Assembly (NCBI RefSeq): GCF_001718195.1
Contig: NZ_MCNV01000001.1
Location: 620,001 to 684,000, forward strand
Origin: Paraburkholderia nodosa
Lineage (GTDB): Bacteria > Pseudomonadota > Gammaproteobacteria > Burkholderiales > Burkholderiaceae
Direction: 5' to 3'
Length of the DNA stretch: 64,000 nt
Shown: positions 16,875-24,053 of the stretch, one piece after another
How positions within the stretch are numbered: position 1 is the first letter of the stretch
Layout of the letters: every line of letters begins with the position of its first letter
Program-made: the position numbers and the translations under genes
Notes under the pieces: model-generated
Databases searched by the model: none
The model's input: the letters and a program-made list of their open reading frames with translations, nothing else
What the model was told of the DNA's origin: nothing

Positions 16875-16945
16875 GTCTCCTCCATGACATCTCCTTGACA
16901 TGGGATTCGGCCCCGCACTTCTCCGGTGACGGGGCTGTTTTTTTT
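16875..16945 (+). ncRNA. Candidate small RNA with anti-Shine-Dalgarno motifs
   Basis: About 70 nt between a near-consensus promoter and an intrinsic terminator: stem GCCCCG (16910-16915)/CGGGGC (16930-16935) followed by eight T. No open frame fits. The unpaired 5' part contains two pyrimidine tracts, TCTCCTCC (16877-16884) and TCTCCTT (16890-16896), each complementary to Shine-Dalgarno sequences and flanked by near-repeats of CATGACAT and TTGACATG. The layout recalls, from memory, small RNAs of beta-proteobacteria with anti-SD motifs reported as toxic when cloned (Rfam has such a family). It could titrate ribosome sites or act as an Hfq-type regulator. The rest of the 411-base gap (16645-17055) shows nothing else. 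Confidence 0.65.
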
Positions 16946-17055
16946 CTGGAGACGGGAACGGGCGGCGCTTCGAGGTCTTCGAGGCCACGATCGCGGCAGC
17001 TGCGTGCCGCACTGTAGGTCGTGTTTTGCGCCGCTGACTGCGGCTACGCGCTAGC

Positions 17056-17388
17056 TCAAACCGTGAGGACGTTGCCGTCGGGGCCGATTTGCGGCGGAAT
17101 TTCCGGCAGGGTCCCGTTGCCCGGCGCGGTGCGCGCGGGGGTGCCCGGCGTGGCCGGCAGCGTGGGCGCGGGAGCGCGCACGGCCGGTTCGGCGACCTTG
17201 CGAGTGGTGAGTTTGTCGGTGGAGGCCAGCTTGTGCTTCGTGCCGTGATGCGCCTTCTTGCCGGCATTGCTCGCATGCGCCGAGGGCGTGCGCGCTTCCG
17301 GCGGATTCCAGATCTCGATGTAGTGTTCCCCGGCGATCGCGGTGGACGCGAGGACGCCCAGCAAGGTCCCCGTGATGAAGAATCGCAC
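17056..17388 (-). CDS. Small secreted protein of unknown function
   Basis: A 110-residue protein starting at GTG 17388, chosen because GGAGA lies 7 bases upstream. An N-terminal signal peptide (FFITGTLLGVLASTAIAG) precedes EHYIEIWNPPEAR. The remainder is a low-complexity basic and proline/alanine-rich tail (KKAHHGTKHK, PAPTLPATPGTPA) ending IGPDGNVLTV. It is probably periplasmic. No family recognised. Confidence 0.7.
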   Translation of the reverse strand: MRFFITGTLLGVLASTAIAGEHYIEIWNPPEARTPSAHASNAGKKAHHGTKHKLASTDKLTTRKVAEPAVRAPAPTLPATPGTPARTAPGNGTLPEIPPQIGPDGNVLTV

Positions 17389-17623
17389 GTCGTGTTCTCC
17401 GTTTCGATGTACAGGCCGGGGCCGCGCCATGCGCCGGGGCGCGATGGGGCGGCGTAACCCGGTACGGCGACCGGGCGGCACGAACGGCCGGCTGCCACGC
17501 ACTGTACATTCATACAGGCGCTTATGCAAACGTTTCACGACGTGCTGCGGGCGATGTGTTGCATGGGCGCGCCGCGGCCTTACGAGGCTTGCGCCGGCGC
17601 TCAGTCTGGCGTTTGCGGGCGGT

Positions 17624-18895
17624 TCAGGCGTCGAGCGCCGCCCGGTTTCGTGCGATCGCTCGCTCCGCGGCCGGCCCGTGGACGCCGAGCCAGCGCCCGT
17701 AGCTGCGCGGCGAGAACGCGAGCGTGAGCACGATCATCGCGCTGATCGATACGGCGAGCATGATCCACGCGCCCGTAAAGCCGCCCGTGAGGTCGCGCAC
17801 GCGGCCGGCCACGATGGGGGCGAGCGCGGCGATCACGAAGCCCAGACCCTGGACGAAGGCGACGAGGCGCGCGGCAAGGCGGTGATCCGCGCAATGGTCG
17901 AGCGCCGTGACGAGCGTGACCGAGAACGTGCCGCCGAGCCCCGCGCCCGCCGCCGCGACCCACAGCAGCGGCGCGGCCTCGGGCCACGCGGCGAGGCCGA
18001 TCACACCGACGAGCTGGCCGCACAGGCCCAGAACGAGCCACGGACGCCTGTCCGTGAACGCCGCCGCGGCGAGCGGCAGGAGCAGCGCGCTGGCGGCCTG
18101 GAACACCGTCATCGCCGCGAGCAGCGAGCCGCTCGCTTCGACGCTCGCGCCGTGCTGCTGATAGTCGGCGGGCAGCCACGCGACGAGACTCGTATAACCC
18201 CCGTTGACGAGCCCGAAATGCAGCCCGAGCGTCCACGCCCGGCGCTTGCGCCAGACTGGCGCCGTTGCCGTGTCGGCATGCGCCTGCGAGGGTGCGGTGG
18301 CGGCGTGCTGCGCGTGCCGACCTGCTCCGGACCCGCCGTTCAACACGCCCCAGATCGCGAGCGCGGCCAGCGCCGGCAATGCCCAGACGGCAAGTCCCAC
18401 ATGCCACGAACCGCTGAGGCGTGCGACGAGCGGGCTCAGGCTCGCGCCCAGCCCGCCGCCGCCCATGATCGACGCCGAGAACAGTCCCATTGCGAGCGGC
18501 ACCCGCGCGGCGAAGCGTTGCTTCATGACGGCAGGCAGCAGCGCCTGGATGGCCGCGACGCCCGCGCCGGCCGCGGCCGCCGTGAGCATGAGCGCGCCGC
18601 CGCTGGCGGCGAACGCGCGGGCCGCGCATGCCGCCGCAATCGCCACGAGCCCGAGCGCGACGCCGCGCGTCTCGCCGAGGCGGCGCGCGAGCAGGCCTGC
18701 GCCGAACGCGCCGAGGCCCATCGCGACGACAGGCAGGCTCGTGAGCAGCGAAGCGCCGTAGAAGCTCAGGCCGGTGTCGTTGCGAATGGTCGTCATGAGC
18801 GGGCTAATCGAGGTGAGCAGCGGCCGCAGATTCAGGCCGATCGCGACGATCGCGGCATACCACGCAAGCACGCTGGCCGACTCGCCGGAGCGCAT
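17624..18895 (-). CDS. CynX/NimT-type MFS transporter
   Basis: A major facilitator of about 423 residues with twelve predicted membrane segments. The first helix runs into LNLRPLLTSISPLM, the hallmark of the CynX/NimT subfamily (cyanate and nitroimidazole-type transporters). Other landmarks are LGAFGAGLLARRLGETRG and SIMGGGGLGASLSPL. A cytoplasmic central loop (residues about 190-215) is rich in Gly, His and Ala. In-frame ATGs at 18964 and 18973 exist, but the former overlaps a TATAAT hexamer, so I prefer 18895 although its ribosome site is weak. Divergent from a GntR regulator that probably controls it. The substrate is unknown. Confidence 0.8.
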   Translation of the reverse strand: MRSGESASVLAWYAAIVAIGLNLRPLLTSISPLMTTIRNDTGLSFYGASLLTSLPVVAMGLGAFGAGLLARRLGETRGVALGLVAIAAACAARAFAASGGALMLTAAAAGAGVAAIQALLPAVMKQRFAARVPLAMGLFSASIMGGGGLGASLSPLVARLSGSWHVGLAVWALPALAALAIWGVLNGGSGAGRHAQHAATAPSQAHADTATAPVWRKRRAWTLGLHFGLVNGGYTSLVAWLPADYQQHGASVEASGSLLAAMTVFQAASALLLPLAAAAFTDRRPWLVLGLCGQLVGVIGLAAWPEAAPLLWVAAAGAGLGGTFSVTLVTALDHCADHRLAARLVAFVQGLGFVIAALAPIVAGRVRDLTGGFTGAWIMLAVSISAMIVLTLAFSPRSYGRWLGVHGPAAERAIARNRAALDA

Positions 18896-18931
18896 CCGCG
18901 ATTGATTGGAGCGGGTTTGAGGGTTCAATGC

Positions 18932-18987
18932 GGTCAACCTTTTTGCACCTGAACGGTTGACCATTATACACAATAATTGTCAACAAT
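18932..18987. promoter_or_regulatory. AT-rich divergent operator/promoter, transporter/GntR
   Basis: Nested inverted repeats: GGTCAACC (18932-18939)/GGTTGACC (18955-18962), ATTAT (18963-18967)/ATAAT (18973-18977) and ATTGT (18976-18980)/ACAAT (18983-18987). TATAAT reads on the minus strand at 18968-18963. The block is AT-rich against its surroundings and fits control by the divergent GntR regulator. Confidence 0.55.
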
Positions 18988-19111
18988 CTGGCTCGACCCG
19001 CTATGCCCGGCATGGGCGATCGAGTATGGGCGCAGGTCTGTATCGCCTCGCCATGCCGCTCGCTACAATGCGACCTGACCCATCGACCCGACCCAGCTAG
19101 CGCGCCTGCCC

Positions 19112-19837
19112 ATGGCTCAATCCTCCCGCCACGTTCCGCCCCGCGATACCGACGAACCGTCCGATATCGAAGCGCGTGTCTATGCGTCGATTTCTTCCGC
19201 GTTGCTCGAAGGCAAGCTCGCGCCGGGCCAGCAACTGGTGGAGCGCGAACTCGCGGCGGCGTTCGGCTGCACGCGCGGCGCGTTGCGCAAAGTGCTGGCG
19301 CGCCTCGGCTACGAGGGCAAGCTCGTGCTCGAACCCAATCGCGGCGCGTTCGTGCCGTCGCCCTCGGAGGACGACATCCGCGCGGTGTACCGCGCGCGCC
19401 AGGTGGCCGAAGCGGGCGTGATGGTGAGTCTGTGCGGCACGCTCGACGCCGCGATGCGGCGCAAGCTCGCGGCTCACGTGCGCAGCGAGAAGAAGGCGTT
19501 GCGCGAGGCGCGCGTGGACGAAGCGGTACGCCTTGCGGGGCAGTTCCATCTGCTGCTGTCCGAGCAGGCGGGCGGCGCCGCGCTCGTCGAAGCGCTGGCG
19601 CAACTGGTCGCGAAAACGGAGCTTTACAAGGCCCTGTTCGATCCGTCGAAGGCGTCGATGTGCGCACCCGACGAGCACGCGCAGATCATCGAGGCGCTCG
19701 AGGCGGGGGACCTCGCGGCCGCGCTCGCCACGATGCGTGCGCATCTGGGCGAGTTGGAGGAGCGGGTGGTGCAGCAGGCACGTGCGCGCGCCGGACGCGA
19801 TCTCAAGACGGTGTTCGCGGATCTCACGAACGGCTGA
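19112..19837 (+). CDS. GntR-family regulator (FCD type)
   Basis: A 241-residue regulator. The N-terminal winged helix spans about residues 18-80, with GQQLVERELAAAFGCTRGAL and VLARLGYEGKLVLEPNRGAF. The C-terminal FCD effector domain is all-helical, with the metal/ligand-type pattern AGQFHLLLSEQAGG and DEHAQIIEALEAGDLAAAL. The protein most likely binds the inverted repeats in the divergent region and controls the CynX-like transporter. The effector is probably a small carboxylate, by family analogy only. Confidence 0.88.
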   Translation: MAQSSRHVPPRDTDEPSDIEARVYASISSALLEGKLAPGQQLVERELAAAFGCTRGALRKVLARLGYEGKLVLEPNRGAFVPSPSEDDIRAVYRARQVAEAGVMVSLCGTLDAAMRRKLAAHVRSEKKALREARVDEAVRLAGQFHLLLSEQAGGAALVEALAQLVAKTELYKALFDPSKASMCAPDEHAQIIEALEAGDLAAALATMRAHLGELEERVVQQARARAGRDLKTVFADLTNG

Positions 19838-19853
19838 AAGCAAGGGGCAAACG

Positions 19854-20066
19854 TCAGCCCTGGTCTACGCGTCGGCGCAACTCCTTCGAAGCCGCGAGCG
19901 GAATGCGCGCATCGTCCCACGTGGCGAGCCATTCAATCTCTTTCGCGGCGAATACCTGGCCATGATTGCGCAGCGCGTACTGCAACGAGTCGATAACGTG
20001 GTTGCGGATGATTTCGGGCGTATGCGGGTCGTCGAGGACGATGCGCAAGGCTTCGAGCGTGGCCAT
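19854..20066 (-). CDS. Small helical protein of unknown function
   Basis: A 70-residue acidic, mostly helical protein beginning MATLEALRIVLDDPHTPEI, with EIEWLATWDDARIPLAASKE further on. GGAG lies 9 bases before the ATG. No family recognised. It ends convergent with the GntR gene, 16 bases apart. Confidence 0.55.
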   Translation of the reverse strand: MATLEALRIVLDDPHTPEIIRNHVIDSLQYALRNHGQVFAAKEIEWLATWDDARIPLAASKELRRRVDQG

Positions 20067-20111
20067 GGTGCGGCTCCGGCGAATGTGGCGACCGCAACGT
20101 TATCGCACGAC

Positions 20112-20152
20112 AAAAAAACGCTTGCCGGGCGAGAAAAAATGCCCGGTAAAGC
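20112..20152 (-). terminator. Terminator of the GST gene
   Basis: On the minus strand GCTTTACCGGGC pairs with GCCCGGCAAGC (a near-perfect stem around a T-rich loop) and is followed by seven T at 20118-20112. It lies directly after the glutathione S-transferase stop at 20158. Confidence 0.85.
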
Positions 20153-20157
20153 GCGCC

Positions 20158-20781
20158 TCAGTGCCGCGTGCGCTTGAATATCTCGTACTCTTCGGCGAAG
20201 GCTCTCGCAACGGCGGGCCGCTCGCGCACGCGTTGCGCGTAGGTCGCGACGGCCTCCCATTGCGATACATCGATGCCCACGTACGGCGCCCAGTTCAGCA
20301 CGGTCACGAGATAGGCGTCCGCCACGCTGAATTCGTCGAGCAGGAAGGTGCGCGATTCGAGATGCTGCGCGAGCAAGTCAAAGCGGCGCGGGATCTTGCC
20401 GCGCGCGTATTCCTTGACGGCCTCGTCCACGTCCTTGCCGAGCAGCGGCACGAACACGGCCTTGTGCAGTTCGGTGCCGATGAAGCCTAGCCATTGTTGC
20501 AGGCGCGCGCGCTCGCGTGTGCCCGCTGGCGGTGCGAGCCGCGCTTCGGGAAAACGGTCGGCCACCCACGGCAGCACCGCCGAGTTTTCGGTGAGCGTCC
20601 AGCCGTCGTCCTCGCGCAGCACCGGCACCTGACCGAGTGCGTTGACGGCGAAGAAGTCACCGCCTTCGGCGAGCTGCTTCGTGAGCGTATCGACCTGGAT
20701 GTAGCGGGCCTGCGCGCCTGCCTCGTAGAGCGCGATGCGCGTGGCGAGCGAGCACGCCAGCGGGGCGAAATACAGTTCCAT
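20158..20781 (-). CDS. Glutathione S-transferase
   Basis: Cytosolic GST-fold protein of 207 residues. The thioredoxin-like N-domain starts ELYFAPLACSLATRIALYEAG, with Ser/Cys near the N-terminus as in beta-class and bacterial GstA-like enzymes. LGQVPVLREDDGWTLTENSA supplies the cis-Pro and glutathione-binding SNAIL-like region (TENSA). The helical C-domain follows. The start at 20781 is set by AGGAGGAAG 4-12 bases upstream. Divergent from a TetR repressor across a palindromic operator, so it is probably induced by an electrophilic compound. Confidence 0.88.
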   Translation of the reverse strand: MELYFAPLACSLATRIALYEAGAQARYIQVDTLTKQLAEGGDFFAVNALGQVPVLREDDGWTLTENSAVLPWVADRFPEARLAPPAGTRERARLQQWLGFIGTELHKAVFVPLLGKDVDEAVKEYARGKIPRRFDLLAQHLESRTFLLDEFSVADAYLVTVLNWAPYVGIDVSQWEAVATYAQRVRERPAVARAFAEEYEIFKRTRH

Positions 20782-20817
20782 CGTCTTCCTCCTTTGCGGG
20801 CTTCGGGCTTTTTTGAA

Positions 20818-20841
20818 TTTTTGTACTATAGTGAACAAAAA
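20818..20841. promoter_or_regulatory. Probable TetR operator, GST/tetR
   Basis: TTTTTGT (20818-20824) and ACAAAAA (20835-20841) are perfect 7-bp inverted arms around a TATA-like centre that includes ACTATAGT. The site lies between the two starts and overlaps plausible -10 elements on both strands, so one repressor could silence both genes. Confidence 0.7.
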
Positions 20842-20860
20842 TCGCCGATCCAATATTTCT

Positions 20861-21529
20861 ATGCAATCCAGTACAAAAAAAGATAGCCGCCCGCGCGGGC
20901 GGCCGCGCGCCTACGATCCGCACGAGGCGCTCGCCCGCGCGCGCGATACGTTCTGGCGCAACGGCTACGCAGGCACTTCGCTCGACGACTTGAGCGAGGC
21001 GACCGGCATGAACCGGCCGAGCCTCTATGGCGCATTCGGCGACAAGCACGCGCTCTATCTGCAGACTATGGAGCGTTACGTGGAAGCGGGGCGCACGGCG
21101 ATGGAGTCCGCGCTTGACAGCGCAGTGCCGCTGCGCGAGGCGCTGATGCGCGTATTCGACGGCGCGCTCGGCTGGTATTTGCCTGCGCACGACGCGGCGC
21201 GCGGCTGCCTGCTGATCGGCACGGCGGCGGTGGAAGCCGTCAACGACGAGGCGGTGCGCGAGCGTCTTGCCGCTGGATTGCGCACATTCGATAAGGCCTT
21301 CGAGCGGCGCCTGCGGGGGGCGCTCGCGCAAGGCGAACTGCCGCCCGACGCCAGCGCGCCGATGCTCGCGCGCCTCGCCTCGGCGTTCTTGCATAGCATG
21401 GCGCTGCGCGCGCGGGCCGGCGATTCGCGGGCCTCGCTGCGCGCCATGGCGGTGGCGGGCGTCGCGCTGATCTGCGGCGAAGCGCCGACGGCGGCCGATG
21501 CGCGTGCGGCGCGGCGCCGCGCGAAGTGA
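20861..21529 (+). CDS. TetR-family repressor
   Basis: A 222-residue TetR-type regulator. The N-terminal HTH is GRPRAYDPHEALARARDTFW followed by SLDDLSEATGMNRPSLYGAFG and DKHALYLQTMERY. The C-terminal ligand domain resembles the TetR_C group seen in regulators of reductases and GSTs, with ARGCLLIGTAAVEAVNDEAVRE. The ATG at 20861 is preceded by a long AT-rich leader with the palindromic operator. It most likely represses the divergent glutathione S-transferase gene and itself. Confidence 0.88.
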   Translation: MQSSTKKDSRPRGRPRAYDPHEALARARDTFWRNGYAGTSLDDLSEATGMNRPSLYGAFGDKHALYLQTMERYVEAGRTAMESALDSAVPLREALMRVFDGALGWYLPAHDAARGCLLIGTAAVEAVNDEAVRERLAAGLRTFDKAFERRLRGALAQGELPPDASAPMLARLASAFLHSMALRARAGDSRASLRAMAVAGVALICGEAPTAADARAARRRAK

Positions 21530-21640
21530 TGTCACGCTGAACGTTGCCGGCGTCCTCCAGACGGGTCCGCACGCCGCTTTCCCTTGCTACACTGGCGCAG
21601 TCGCGCAGGGACGGCTTGCGCACTCGAAGAGGGGAACACG

Positions 21641-21835
21641 ATGGTGCGCTACAGGCACTACAAGGGTGGCATTTACGAACTGGTTTGCGAGGCGACGCTC
21701 GAATCGGATCCTTCCGTCACGATGATCGTGTATCGCGCGGCGAACGGTACGATCTGGACGCGACCCTCCACCGTGTTCTTCGAACTCGTCGAGTATGAAG
21801 GCGGACTCGTGCCGCGCTTCGCGCCCGTCAACTGA
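21641..21835 (+). CDS. DUF1653-like small protein
   Basis: A 64-residue protein starting at 21641 after GAGGGGA. It has the DUF1653 pattern YRHYKGGIYELVCEATLESD, then VIVYRAANGTIWTRPSTVFF (first residues approximate) and a short acidic tail. The family is a small beta-barrel-like fold of unknown function, widespread in proteobacteria. Stands alone, between tetR and a membrane peptide gene. Confidence 0.8.
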   Translation: MVRYRHYKGGIYELVCEATLESDPSVTMIVYRAANGTIWTRPSTVFFELVEYEGGLVPRFAPVN

Positions 21836-21880
21836 TTCTTTTCACACTCGTCTCTTCCACGCTCTTGAGGGTTTCGCCGA

Positions 21881-22075
21881 ATGCGTTTACTGATTGCGCT
21901 GATTCTGCCCTGGCTCCTGTTCTTCACCATTGGGCGTCCGATTGCGGGCATCGTCTGCCTGATCCTGCAGGTCACGCTGATCGGCTGGATTCCGGCCGCG
22001 ATCTGGGCCGTGTATTCACTCAGCCAGTTCAAGACCGACCGGAAAATAGAGGACGCGCTCGGCCGCCGCGGTTAA
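21881..22075 (+). CDS. YqaE/Pmp3-family membrane peptide
   Basis: A 64-residue protein with two membrane helices: LIALILPWLLFFTIGRPIAG and IVCLILQVTLIGWIPAAIWA, followed by the family tail YSLSQFKTDRKIEDAL. Pmp3/YqaE peptides affect membrane potential and stress or salt tolerance in other organisms. Part of a small cluster of envelope-type genes on the plus strand. Confidence 0.85.
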   Translation: MRLLIALILPWLLFFTIGRPIAGIVCLILQVTLIGWIPAAIWAVYSLSQFKTDRKIEDALGRRG

Positions 22076-22202
22076 ATCCCTGAGCGGGCGTCTACGCGCC
22101 GTTCGGAGGCGCGTTGCGCGTTACAACGCTAACGCGTGCTCACAATTCAATAAGAACTTAACGCTGATTTTTCTTTCTTACAAATAGAAAGGAGAGTCAG
22201 CT

Positions 22203-22586
22203 ATGTTCAAGTTCGTTCTCACGGTGGGCGCCATCGCGCTCCTCGCCGGGTGTGCGGTGGCCCCGGGCTACGACTATGGTTACGGCGGCTATGGCCAGCC
22301 GTACTCCACCGGCTATTACAGCGGCTACGCGCCGGGCTATGCGCCCACATATGGCAGCGTGAATATCGGCGTCTGGGACGGTGGCGGCGGTCGCGATTAT
22401 CACGGCGGCGACTGGCACGGCGGCGGCGGTGGTTGGCACGGGGGCGGCCCGGTTGGTCACGGTGGCGGTCACGGCGGACCTTGGGGGCCGCCGGGCGGTA
22501 GTCATGGAGGCGGCCCCGGCGGCGGTCATGGTGGCGGAGGCCACGGCGGTGGCGGTCACGGTGGCGGCGGACCGGGCGGCCGTTGA
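22203..22586 (+). CDS. Gly/His-rich lipoprotein
   Basis: A 127-residue lipoprotein with signal peptide and lipobox LLAGC (acylated Cys17). The mature part starts with Tyr/Gly repeats (GYDYGYGGYGQPY, GYYSGYAPGYAP). It then turns into about 60 residues built almost only of Gly, His and Pro, including repeated GGGGHGG units. His clusters of this kind often bind Ni, Zn or Cu. The ribosome site AAAGGAGAG is strong. No defined family recognised; a metal-binding surface lipoprotein is an inference from composition. Confidence 0.75.
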   Translation: MFKFVLTVGAIALLAGCAVAPGYDYGYGGYGQPYSTGYYSGYAPGYAPTYGSVNIGVWDGGGGRDYHGGDWHGGGGGWHGGGPVGHGGGHGGPWGPPGGSHGGGPGGGHGGGGHGGGGHGGGGPGGR

Positions 22587-22620
22587 TCCACGCCGAGTCG
22601 GAAAATCGCTTCAAAACGAA

Positions 22621-22653
22621 TCAGGCCCGCCACTCTCACGAGGGCGGGCCTGA
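22621..22653. terminator. Shared terminator between convergent genes
   Basis: TCAGGCCCGCC (22621-22631) pairs perfectly with GGCGGGCCTGA (22643-22653). It lies between the plus-strand lipoprotein and the minus-strand DUF4148 gene. T-rich sequence follows on the minus strand (TTCGTTTT), less so on the plus strand. Confidence 0.7.
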
Positions 22654-22699
22654 TGCTTTGCACGAGAACCCGGCGTCACAGCCGGGGTTGTCGCGAAAC

Positions 22700-22963
22700 T
22701 TACTGGCTCGACTGGGACGTTCCGTTCGTCGAAGGGCCGTAAGCCGTCGCGCGCTGCGCTGCGACCTTGGCTTCGGCAGCCTGAATGTTTTCCGGATAGT
22801 GCATCCAGTCGCTCGGATCGTAGCCGGCGGCGCGCAGTTGCGCGAGATCGGCGCGAACTTCGGCGCGGGTCACGGGTTGTTGCTGGGGTTGTGCCTGCGC
22901 GAACGCAGCGGCGGGCACGGCGACGATGGCGGCAAGCACAGCTGCCTTCAGAAACGAATTCAT
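22700..22963 (-). CDS. DUF4148 periplasmic protein
   Basis: An 87-residue exported protein. The signal peptide FLKAAVLAAIVAVPAAAFAQ is followed by the DUF4148 signature VTRAEVRADLAQLRAAGYDP-SDW-MHYPENIQAAEAKV. Ribosome site GGAGG is 6 bases before the ATG. DUF4148 proteins are expanded in Burkholderiaceae and their function is unknown. It is divergent from a second DUF4148-like gene 388 bases away. Confidence 0.88.
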   Translation of the reverse strand: MNSFLKAAVLAAIVAVPAAAFAQAQPQQQPVTRAEVRADLAQLRAAGYDPSDWMHYPENIQAAEAKVAAQRATAYGPSTNGTSQSSQ

Positions 22964-23351
22964 GACTAACCTCCGATGTTTTTGTGGGGAGCCATCGCAT
23001 CGGCGGGGCCCATCTGGTCAATCTATGTGGTCGGAGGGTAAGGGTAAATACCTGGAAAGCGAATTCAGTGTTCTTCTGGCGGCAACAATCGGGTTCGGAA
23101 TCTCCTGAAGGTTGCGCGACGTGCTTGCAATAAGGCCGGACGGCCGCGGATTATCCGGCCCTGAAATCTCGCCGGATTATTGCGAAATCCGTAATTCCAA
23201 TTCGCCCGAAACGGTCTGTATCCGGCTGTGGCGCTTGCCTAGAATCCACTCACAGCCAGCCGATGCGGCGAATCGCAGCGAGCCGGCCGAGCACGACAGG
23301 GTATGCACCGTCGTTGCGCATCGATGCTAAATAATTCCGGAGGTTGTCATC
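22964..23351. other. Divergent promoter region of two DUF4148 genes
   Basis: 388 bases with no credible gene. It must hold the promoters of both flanking DUF4148 genes. A GC-rich hairpin-prone stretch GGCCGGACGGCCGCGG occurs near 23143; I recognise no operator. Confidence 0.45.
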
Positions 23352-23642
23352 ATGAAGTCGCTTCTCAAGGCTGTTGCCCTTACCGTTGCAATGGCTGCTC
23401 CGCTGGCCGCTTTTGCCCAGGCCGATCAAGGTCTGACCCGCGAGCAAGTGCGCCAGCAACTCGTCGAATTCCAGCAAACGAGCCGCAATCAGGCGGCAGT
23501 CGCCCCGCAGGCGGCCGCGCCAGTCGCCCAGACCGACGGCTCGTTCGGCGGCGTGAGCAACTCGACGTCGGTTGCCGGCGCTCGCTATGTGTCGGAAGCG
23601 GCTCGCACCGGTCCGCAATCGGTCTACTTCGGCGGCCAGTAA
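23352..23642 (+). CDS. Divergent DUF4148-like exported protein
   Basis: A 96-residue exported protein with signal peptide SLLKAVALTVAMAAPLAAFAQ and a DUF4148-like start to the mature part (GLTREQVRQQLVEFQQ). It lacks the usual GYDP-DW-YP segment and instead ends in a Gly/Ser tail with SVYFGGQ. It is therefore a shortened or diverged relative of its neighbour. GGAGG is 8 bases before the ATG and a strong terminator follows. Confidence 0.8.
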   Translation: MKSLLKAVALTVAMAAPLAAFAQADQGLTREQVRQQLVEFQQTSRNQAAVAPQAAAPVAQTDGSFGGVSNSTSVAGARYVSEAARTGPQSVYFGGQ

Positions 23643-23665
23643 GTCTTTCGGCAGTCAGCAGATAA

Positions 23666-23698
23666 AAACGGCCCGCGAATTCGCTTCGCGGGCCGTTT
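23666..23698. terminator. Strong terminator after the DUF4148-like gene
   Basis: A 14-bp perfect stem AAACGGCCCGCGAA (23666-23679)/TTCGCGGGCCGTTT (23685-23698) with a 5-base loop. It lies between two convergent genes and could serve both. Confidence 0.85.
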
Positions 23699-23726
23699 CG
23701 CATTTGGGCGCGGCGTTTTGTTGCCG

Positions 23727-24053
23727 CTACATGGCTTCCGCCTCCGGCACGTCGAGCACGAGATCCGTGCGCGCGACGGCCACGCAGGTCAGCACATAGC
23801 CCTCGGCTTTTTCCTCGCGGCTCAATCCGGGCCACTCGATCGTGAAGCTCACGTCGCCGCTCACTACGCGACACAGGCAGGCGCGGCAGGTGCCGTTGCG
23901 GCACATGCGCGGCAAACGGATGCCTTCGAACGCCGCCGCTTCCAGCAAGGTCAGCTCGGGCGGCGCTTCGAAGCTGCGCCCGAGCGGCTCCACGCGGACC
24001 ACGGGCACGTGCGGCGGGCCCTCCTGCAAGCTTTCGCGGTTCACGTCGCTCAT
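23727..24053 (-). CDS. Plant-type [2Fe-2S] ferredoxin
   Basis: A 108-residue ferredoxin. Cluster ligands follow the plant/vertebrate spacing: Cys51, Cys56, Cys59 (MCRNGTCRACLC) and Cys90 (GYVLTCVA). An additional Cys61 lies in the loop. Its ATG overlaps the stop of the upstream ferritin-like/VIT1 gene (ATGA), so the two are co-translated. An electron-donor role for iron reduction or mobilisation by that protein is an inference from coupling; no reductase gene is adjacent. Confidence 0.88.
   Translation of the reverse strand: MSDVNRESLQEGPPHVPVVRVEPLGRSFEAPPELTLLEAAAFEGIRLPRMCRNGTCRACLCRVVSGDVSFTIEWPGLSREEKAEGYVLTCVAVARTDLVLDVPEAEAM

Noticed and set aside
22380..22580. GGCGGT-type repeats resembling a satellite or CRISPR-like array
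   Set aside because: They are codon-level repeats of the Gly/His-rich lipoprotein; unit length is irregular and there are no unique spacers.
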